Assembly: GCF_900111025.1 (NCBI RefSeq)
Contig: NZ_FOFN01000004.1
Coordinates: forward strand, 205,720-269,719
Reading direction: 5' to 3'
From: Hyunsoonleella jejuensis
GTDB taxonomy: Bacteria; Bacteroidota; Bacteroidia; Flavobacteriales; Flavobacteriaceae
Length of the DNA stretch: 64,000 nucleotides
Below, piece after piece: positions 59,201 through 64,000 of this stretch (positions within the stretch are counted from its first letter, which is position 1; each line of letters begins with the position of its first letter). The notes under the pieces are model-generated. The model saw nothing but the letters and a program-made list of their open reading frames with translations. It was not told the origin of the DNA and did no database searches. A program made the translations under genes and the position numbers.

Positions 59201-59268
59201 ACAATTAGCACAAAACAAAAACTCAATATTAAGAAACATGCTCTTCTTAATTGATTTGTTTTTTTCAT
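56203..59268 (-). CDS. SusC/RagA-family TonB-dependent transporter (SusC2)
   Basis: This 1021-residue receptor has a signal peptide (ACFLILSFCFVLIVGAQ), a carboxypeptidase-regulatory-like domain (ISGTVTSQSDGSVLPGVNVIVKGT), a plug (VTGSVSSVKSDEL ... GSRGSNGVILVTTKKG) and a barrel ending NFSLNVIF. It forms an import pair with SusD2. The operon shares its operator type with the SusC1 and PL6 operons, so it should be induced together with alginate degradation. GH88 in the same operon suggests uptake of an unsaturated-uronate-containing oligosaccharide. Confidence 0.96.
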   Translation of the reverse strand: MKKTNQLRRACFLILSFCFVLIVGAQEKTISGTVTSQSDGSVLPGVNVIVKGTSIGTSTDFDGNYTIDVNGDNVVLVFSYVGYSTFEATVGSSNRLDVQLKEDLAALEEVVVVGYGARRKSDVTGSVSSVKSDELTAFPVLDAEQALQGRAAGVNVQSNNGGEPGAPISISIRGNTSINASSSPLIVVDGFVGANMPQAGDIESLQVLKDASATAIYGSRGSNGVILVTTKKGRSGKLNVEFNSTYAIQNTSNSLDLLNANDFADYQNQIRANQGNTTPYPQGTANTDWQDEIYRSGNTSNNQLSFSGGSEKVNYYASGTYFTQDGILVNSGYERVAFLSNIDAQVTDKLKLGLNLVGSINKKNGVATQSTGADGVGAGGDDVVSLAMRFAPDKGIYNADGSFSINDGIGDPVDNPWAVATQRDDDTETERFRANFYANYEIIEGLTFKTTFGLSTDNDFRGLYLPRTLQITAGGVGGRAIMTEDKTKTLLSENYLTYNKEIGKGNLTLLAGYSYQKTTNKGFYSEGTGTISDSFSYYGLWTATNLLNGGSGDIYINETEIQSQFGRINYDWNDKYLLTATVRRDGASNFAENEKYAIFPSAALGWKISNEDFLNDNETISNLKLRLSYGVTGNPSIGAYQSLASLASIYASNNGSTVAAVTPNQPANPDLKWESSYQTNVGVDLGLLNNKISLSLDYYNIDTEDLIMIDRGLPWYLGFYNDQILKNVGEINNKGFEISLNTRNITTDDFSWTTDAVFARNKNSVEKLINGDDYFQNGAPSYFSVGNNVILREGEEVGQFFGFDYAGVYQGGTLPEGTATIAGGVAGDPLFLDLDDSGDITNDDRQIIGNPNPDFTWGITNSFRYKNFDANIFFQGSQGGEIFNMTNVQLTNGDANTTYDYFNNAWTPSNTDTNQPRVGNNSFREISSRFVEDGSYIRLKNIAVGYNFPSEAIEKLGIERLRLSVSAQNLLTITNYSGLDPEVNYFGSAGNNNTARNTVRGFDFGNYPTVKSVNFSLNVIF

Positions 59269-59319
59269 TAGTTTAATTTTAATTAATACTTAGTTTAAGT
59301 TAAATTGTAATACTTTTAT

Positions 59320-59384
59320 TTGGTTTTCCAAACTGGTTTACCAATTTGGTTTTCCAAATATATAATTTTTTTCTTAACAACAAT
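59320..59384 (-). promoter_or_regulatory. Promoter P3 and triple GntR-type operator of the SusC2 operon
   Basis: On the minus strand ATTG (59384-59381), 18 bases, then TATATTTG (59362-59355) form the promoter. Three palindromes follow, TTGGTTTTCCAA (59346), CTGGTTTACCAA (59333) and TTGGTTTTCCAA (59320), starting 13 bp apart. The first overlaps the -7 box. The SusC2 ATG is about 85 bp downstream. Confidence 0.75.
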
Positions 59385-60198
59385 GTTAATTTTTATAATT
59401 GTTGTAATTCTTGAATAAGCCAACAGCACAAAGAAGGTTATGGTTATGTTTTACTCTAATGAAGAACAATAAAACAAAGACCATTGGTGACTAGCTTAAG
59501 AAATGCACTCATAACGTATATAAAGTCTTATATTTTTATGTTTAATTATAAAAACTAACATTAAGAAGTAATGCAACTGAAATAACAAATAGTTCAAATA
59601 CAAAGCTTTAAAATAGTTAATATTATATTATACCATAATAATGAATAAAATCTGAGGGCCATTAATAACTTATTTACAAGAGCCAAGTCTTAAGTGTATC
59701 CTTCTAGCAGCTGCTGTAATAAAATTGTATCTCCTTAAGTTAGGACGGGTATAAAATGAATTGAAAAAGAGTACCTACCATAAAATACTTATGTCTTCTT
59801 TTTTTATAAATACCATGGTTTATTATTTAGACGCTCTAGCCACATCAACGGGATGTAGGCGTATATACTGTTTGCCGTTTAATTGCCTTCTTAATATAAG
59901 AGCTCAAATATCTATAAAATCCAAACAACAGCTACTAATTTTTTAACCTGTAAAGCTTTTAGTACCACAATGACATGCATAGGTTTTTTAGTCTAAAACA
60001 GCAACCATATAGAAATTCCATTTATAAAATACCATTAAAACCCTGATATTTAGTATATAAAATTAGTAATTATACTATACTTATTTCTACCGCTAAAAAC
60101 ATTTTTATATTGCATTTCATCGATTTTTTTTGCTTTTCATGGAGTTTTTATTTCTAAAATTCTATATTAGCCCTCTAATTCATTAACTCCCAACTCTA
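59385..60198. other. Divergent intergenic region without recognised genes
   Basis: About 800 bp lie between promoter P3 and the M14 peptidase start. A 61-codon frame with a TTG start (59761-59946, plus strand) has no protein-like features and is not called. No repeat, RNA or clear promoter for the peptidase gene was recognised. Confidence 0.5.
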
Positions 60199-63100
60199 AT
60201 GAACAAAACTACCTACAAAAAAATTGGAATACTTGTTATTTTCAATTTATTATTCAGCTATGGTTATTCGCAAGTTAAAACTCAAACTCCAAAGCGAATT
60301 GCCATTTCAAATCCCTCAACTTTAACGTTACAGAACATCCAAAACGCTGGAATAGACTTATCATGTGGCCCTAAATTCGTTAACAATACCTTGCAAATGG
60401 AATTAAGTTATGCAGAATTGTTACTTTTAGATAACAATGGTATTACTTATAATGTTTTAATAGATGACTTAACAGGTTACTATAAACAAAAATTTGAAGC
60501 TGAACTACCATTAGCCAAAACTGCTTTAAGACGAGAACAAGATATCACTAGGCTTAATAGGGCTAAACGAAGTGCAAACAAAACTTTAAGTTTAAAAAAT
60601 GCACCTATTAATAATCCTGCACAACATGATGAATGTAGCGAAATAGATTGGTCTGCTCCTACAAATTTCAAGTTAGGTAGTATGGGAGGTGCATTCACGT
60701 TGAGTGAAGCTTATGCAGAACTAGATTTAATGCGTAGTATGTACCCAAATCTTATTTCTGTGAGAACGGATGCTTCTACATCAAATACTAAAACTCATGG
60801 AAATACAACAGGAGGTACAACCTGGGCAGGACAACCAATATATTATGTAAAAATTTCAGATTTCCCAGATTTAGAGAAAGATGGGAACGGAAGTGATGAA
60901 CCAGAAACACTAATTACGGGCGCTATGCATGCTCGAGAGATAAGCAGTGTTATGAATACTTTCTATTTCATGTGGTACATACTTGAGAACTATAATACTG
61001 ATCCTTTTATAAAAAACCTTGTTGATAACCATGAAATTTACATAATACCTATTAGTAATCCTGATGGGTATCGATGGAATGAAGTAATAGCTCCTTCAGG
61101 TGGAGGATTACAACGTAAAAACTTGAGACCTGGTGTTGCCGATAACGGTACAACAAATTCATTAAATAATGTTCGTGGTGTAGATTTGAACAGAAACTTT
61201 AATTACTATTGGGGTTGGGATGATTCTGGATCATCTCCTAGTCCAAGCAGCAATACATATAGGGGTCCTTCCGCAGGTTCTGAACCTGAAACTCAAATTG
61301 TTCAAGAATTTATTACTAGCCACAATATAAAAGTTGCAGTTAATCATCATGGTGGTTTAAATTCAATTGTAACGTCCTCTTATAATGGTGAATCCACAGC
61401 AGCAGATTCTGGAAGAGAAGACGAATATGCTAAAATTTGTCATGATTTAACCCATTATAATAGATATATTTATGGGTCTGCTCCAAATACACTTTACGAA
61501 GCAAATGGAGATGTAAACGATTGGATGCTTGGTGGACCCGCTGTAACTTCAGGGGGACAAACAAATTCTGGTTCTGGCATGGACGTTTTGGCATTCGCTC
61601 CAGAAAACGGTGATGATTTTTGGCCAACTACTACCTTAATTGTTGATATAGCAAGACGGGCAATGAGAATGAATTACCTTTCAGTATTATATTCTGGGAA
61701 ATTCGCCAAACTTCATGATTTAAATGCCAGCAGTATTAATACCACATCAGGAAATTTAAATTTTGGCGTTGAATACTTGGGAAAAACATATGATGATATA
61801 ACATTATCTGTAACGCCTGTTTCTTCAAACATCACATCAATGACTTCACCATCTGTACAATCAGGATGGTCAAAATTAGAGCAACGTAATCTAAGTGTAC
61901 CTTTCAGTTTAAATCCAGGCATTCAACCTAATGATCAAATAGAATTTCAAGTTACATTAAGTAATGATGATTTTATAATTTATAGAGCAAATTTTATTAA
62001 GTATTATCAGCCTACTGTAATTTTTCAAGATGCAGATAATATATCCAATTGGAATTCTACCGGTAATACAAATTGGGGAACAAGTACTGATGCTTTTATT
62101 GGCTCTACATCGATTACAGATACCCCTTCTGGTTCTTACGGAAACAACGAAGAAAATATTTTAACGCTTGGATCAGGAGCATCTAATACTGAGTTAGACT
62201 TATCATTATCTACAGCAGTATTAATTCAGTTTTACGCAAAATGGGACCTAGAAAGAAATTATGATTTAGTACAGCTAGAAGCAAAATCTGATAACGCCGC
62301 AACTGGTTGGATTCCACTTTGTGGAAGATATAATAAACCAGCAGCGACCTCGCTAACTAATTTTCATTTAACAAAAACTACTGGAACACACCAATCCGGC
62401 AATGGAGAAACTGTTTATGATGGTGACTCCATGGATAAATGGGTAATGGAAGAGATATTTATAAATGCTACTAATAATACTGCTTTTCTTGGACAAAGTG
62501 ATGTAGAGATTAGGTTTAGATTAAAAAGTGATTCTAGTAATAGAGAAGATGATCTAACAACCACTTTTGATGGGTTTTATTTTGATGACTTTAAGGTTAT
62601 TAGCCTTAATGACAATATTCCCCAGTCTATAACCTTTACTCCAATAGATGGCCAATTAACCATAAGTCCAGACTTTACAATAAATGCTACTGCTAGTTCT
62701 GGATTGCCCGTAACATATTCCATTTTGTCTGGTCCAGCAACTATAACTGGTAACACGATTTCCTTAACTGGTAGCACTGGTACGGTAATAGTTCAAGCAA
62801 GTCAAGCAGGAAACGCTAGTTACATAGCTGCAAATAATGTTACTGAATCTTTTGAGGTTACTTTACCTGTTTGCACGGGAACAACAATATCTAGTTTCCC
62901 ATACAATGAAAACTTCAATTCAGGATTTGGTGATTGGACTCAAGATAATGGTGATGATGGCAACTGGACGAGAAGAGCAGGTTCAACATTATCAGGTAAT
63001 ACTGGTCCAAGCGATGATTACACTAGTGGACAGGAGTATGTTTTTGTAGATGCCTCCAATGTAAGTGGTTCAGCACCAGAAAATATCGGTCAAAATGCAA

Positions 63101-64000
63101 CAGCATATCTAATTAGTCCATGTTTTGACCTATCTGGCTATCAAAATGCTAGCTTTAGTTTCTACTATTATATGTACGGTGCCCAAATGGGGACTTTGTC
63201 AATTGATATCTCTACTGATTACGGTAACAGCTATTCTCCTATACCAGATAGTAAAATAACTACAAATGGTACAAATCCTGGTTCAAACCCAATTTCTGGA
63301 CAACAACAAAGTGCAGACAATCAAGCTTGGAGACTTCAAAGTATTGATCTTTCTGACTATGACGGACAAGTAATACAATTGAGGTTTACAGGAATCACTG
63401 GGACATCTTTCAGAAGTGATATAGCATTTGATGAGATAAATTTTACCGCTAATGCAGTGTCATCTACAACGTGGTATGCAGATACAGATTCGGATAGTTT
63501 TGGAGACCCAAATGTGAGCCAAGTAGCCGCAACTCAACCAGTAGGGTTTGTAGCAAATAATACAGACTGCGATGATACTGATGCCAATGAATTTCCAGGA
63601 CAAACGTGGTATATTGATGCCGATGGTGATGACTTTGGCACCTCATCCTTAACGGCATGTGAAAGGCCTACTAACGGATTCCTTTTAAGTGAACTGTCGG
63701 GTACAGGTATCGACGATTGTGACGATAATGATGCCGACGAGTTCCCTGGTCAAACATGGTACATCGGTGTGGATAATGATTCTGATACCTACTTCGGAAG
63801 TGTAACTTCGGTAACCGCTTGTGAGCAGCCTGTTGGGTATTCGCTTGTAGCGCCTGCTACTCCGGATTGTGATGATAACGATGCCGACGAGTTCCCTGGT
63901 CAAACATGGTACATCGGTGTGGATAATGATAACGATACCTACTTCGGAAGTGTAAGTTCTGTAACCGCCTGTGAGCAGCCTGTTGGGTATTCGCTTGTAG
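60199..64000 (+). CDS. Secreted M14 zinc carboxypeptidase with MAM-like domain and acidic repeats (cut by window edge)
   Basis: The frame is open from the ATG at 60199 to the window end (1267 codons so far). It has a signal peptide (IGILVIFNLLFSYGYSQ) and an M14 peptidase domain (about 165-500). The zinc ligands are His and Glu in GAMHAREISS and the His in VNHHGG; GVDLNRNFNYYWG binds substrate. About 610-800 is a beta-sandwich, followed by an Ig/cadherin-like segment (TFTPIDGQLTISPDF) and a MAM-like domain (about 890-1080, SFPYNENFNSGFGDWTQD). From about 1095 come 50-residue acidic repeats with DDCDDNDADEFPGQTWY. Repeats of this DxDxD type bind calcium. A C-terminal T9SS signal is expected beyond the window. 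It is divergent from the SusC2 operon. Confidence 0.88.
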   Translation, partial: MNKTTYKKIGILVIFNLLFSYGYSQVKTQTPKRIAISNPSTLTLQNIQNAGIDLSCGPKFVNNTLQMELSYAELLLLDNNGITYNVLIDDLTGYYKQKFEAELPLAKTALRREQDITRLNRAKRSANKTLSLKNAPINNPAQHDECSEIDWSAPTNFKLGSMGGAFTLSEAYAELDLMRSMYPNLISVRTDASTSNTKTHGNTTGGTTWAGQPIYYVKISDFPDLEKDGNGSDEPETLITGAMHAREISSVMNTFYFMWYILENYNTDPFIKNLVDNHEIYIIPISNPDGYRWNEVIAPSGGGLQRKNLRPGVADNGTTNSLNNVRGVDLNRNFNYYWGWDDSGSSPSPSSNTYRGPSAGSEPETQIVQEFITSHNIKVAVNHHGGLNSIVTSSYNGESTAADSGREDEYAKICHDLTHYNRYIYGSAPNTLYEANGDVNDWMLGGPAVTSGGQTNSGSGMDVLAFAPENGDDFWPTTTLIVDIARRAMRMNYLSVLYSGKFAKLHDLNASSINTTSGNLNFGVEYLGKTYDDITLSVTPVSSNITSMTSPSVQSGWSKLEQRNLSVPFSLNPGIQPNDQIEFQVTLSNDDFIIYRANFIKYYQPTVIFQDADNISNWNSTGNTNWGTSTDAFIGSTSITDTPSGSYGNNEENILTLGSGASNTELDLSLSTAVLIQFYAKWDLERNYDLVQLEAKSDNAATGWIPLCGRYNKPAATSLTNFHLTKTTGTHQSGNGETVYDGDSMDKWVMEEIFINATNNTAFLGQSDVEIRFRLKSDSSNREDDLTTTFDGFYFDDFKVISLNDNIPQSITFTPIDGQLTISPDFTINATASSGLPVTYSILSGPATITGNTISLTGSTGTVIVQASQAGNASYIAANNVTESFEVTLPVCTGTTISSFPYNENFNSGFGDWTQDNGDDGNWTRRAGSTLSGNTGPSDDYTSGQEYVFVDASNVSGSAPENIGQNATAYLISPCFDLSGYQNASFSFYYYMYGAQMGTLSIDISTDYGNSYSPIPDSKITTNGTNPGSNPISGQQQSADNQAWRLQSIDLSDYDGQVIQLRFTGITGTSFRSDIAFDEINFTANAVSSTTWYADTDSDSFGDPNVSQVAATQPVGFVANNTDCDDTDANEFPGQTWYIDADGDDFGTSSLTACERPTNGFLLSELSGTGIDDCDDNDADEFPGQTWYIGVDNDSDTYFGSVTSVTACEQPVGYSLVAPATPDCDDNDADEFPGQTWYIGVDNDNDTYFGSVSSVTACEQPVGYSLV
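63715..64000 (+). repeat. 150-bp tandem repeats inside the peptidase gene
   Basis: The unit around GCCGACGAGTTCCCTGGTC starts at 63733 and again at 63883, a 150-bp (50-codon) period with nearly identical DNA over the parts seen. Earlier, more diverged units lie at about 63570 and 63480. The array continues past base 64000. Near-identity at the DNA level points to recent duplication or gene conversion. Confidence 0.85.

Noticed and set aside
59761..59946. 61-codon frame with TTG start in the SusC2/M14 intergenic region
   Set aside because: No ribosome-binding site, domain or signal peptide is seen; length and composition fit chance in A/T-rich DNA.
63464..63903. Minus-strand frames over the repeat array
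   Set aside because: They arise from the repetitive plus-strand coding sequence of the M14 peptidase.

Overview
The window looks like a chromosomal segment of a marine, alginate-degrading member of the Flavobacteriaceae (Bacteroidota). Supporting signs are low GC, TTTG-N19-TAnnTTTG promoters, SusC/SusD pairs, a type IX secretion sorting domain, DUF4290/DUF2853-type Bacteroidota proteins, a MurA with Asp in the fosfomycin position, and a full alginate pathway. Assignments are by reading motifs; no database search was run.

Region 1 (1-12764) reads as the right part of an integrated element abutting the 3' end of mnmE. From its right edge leftward it holds an excisionase-like zinc-finger/HTH gene, a tyrosine recombinase, an unknown gene, two small HTH genes, a VirE-N/BT4734-type primase-like gene and a PriCT-2/DUF3987 gene. 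Next comes a tightly packed five-gene cargo operon: XRE regulator, ApeA-like HEPN protein, a long Argonaute lacking PIWI catalytic residues, a second protein with an RX4H HEPN signature, and a DUF4238 protein. It ends with a DUF6660-like protein and the start of a TonB-dependent receptor, probably a metal-resistance cluster. The Argonaute-HEPN operon is the best candidate for a little-described defence system.

Region 2 (12765-28440) is core chromosome: mnmE, a CvfB-like S1 protein, DUF2853, menaquinone genes (hotdog thioesterase, menF, menD), murA, DUF4290, DUF493, an AAA ATPase, recQ, fmt, HU, YqgE, a class IV aminotransferase, a START-like protein and a tRNA-Met.

Region 3 (29063-32629) is a four-gene plus-strand operon: GntR/FCD regulator, 2-keto-3-deoxy sugar acid kinase, KDPG/KDPGal aldolase and a galactonate-dehydratase-like enolase-superfamily enzyme.

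Region 4 (32788-59384) is an alginate utilisation locus on the minus strand. The catabolic block has KdgK, an SDR (DEH reductase candidate), an ACS-family MFS transporter and a GntR/FCD regulator. Operon A is SusC1-SusD1-surface lipoprotein-PKD/CBM lipoprotein-PL7. Operon B is a secreted CBM-like T9SS protein followed by PL6-PL7-PL17-KdgF. Operon C is SusC2-SusD2-GH88, the last with a frameshift. All three operons start at a -7 box TATATTTG that runs into tandem 12-bp palindromes of the TTGG-N4-CCAA type spaced 13 bp apart, which points to one repressor, most simply the GntR at 36193-36903, controlling all three. Lyases give oligomers and monouronates; KdgF, the SDR and KdgK carry them to KDPG. 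The only aldolase in view is in region 3.

Region 5 (60199-64000) is a large secreted M14 zinc carboxypeptidase that runs off the right edge inside an array of nearly identical 150-bp acidic repeats.
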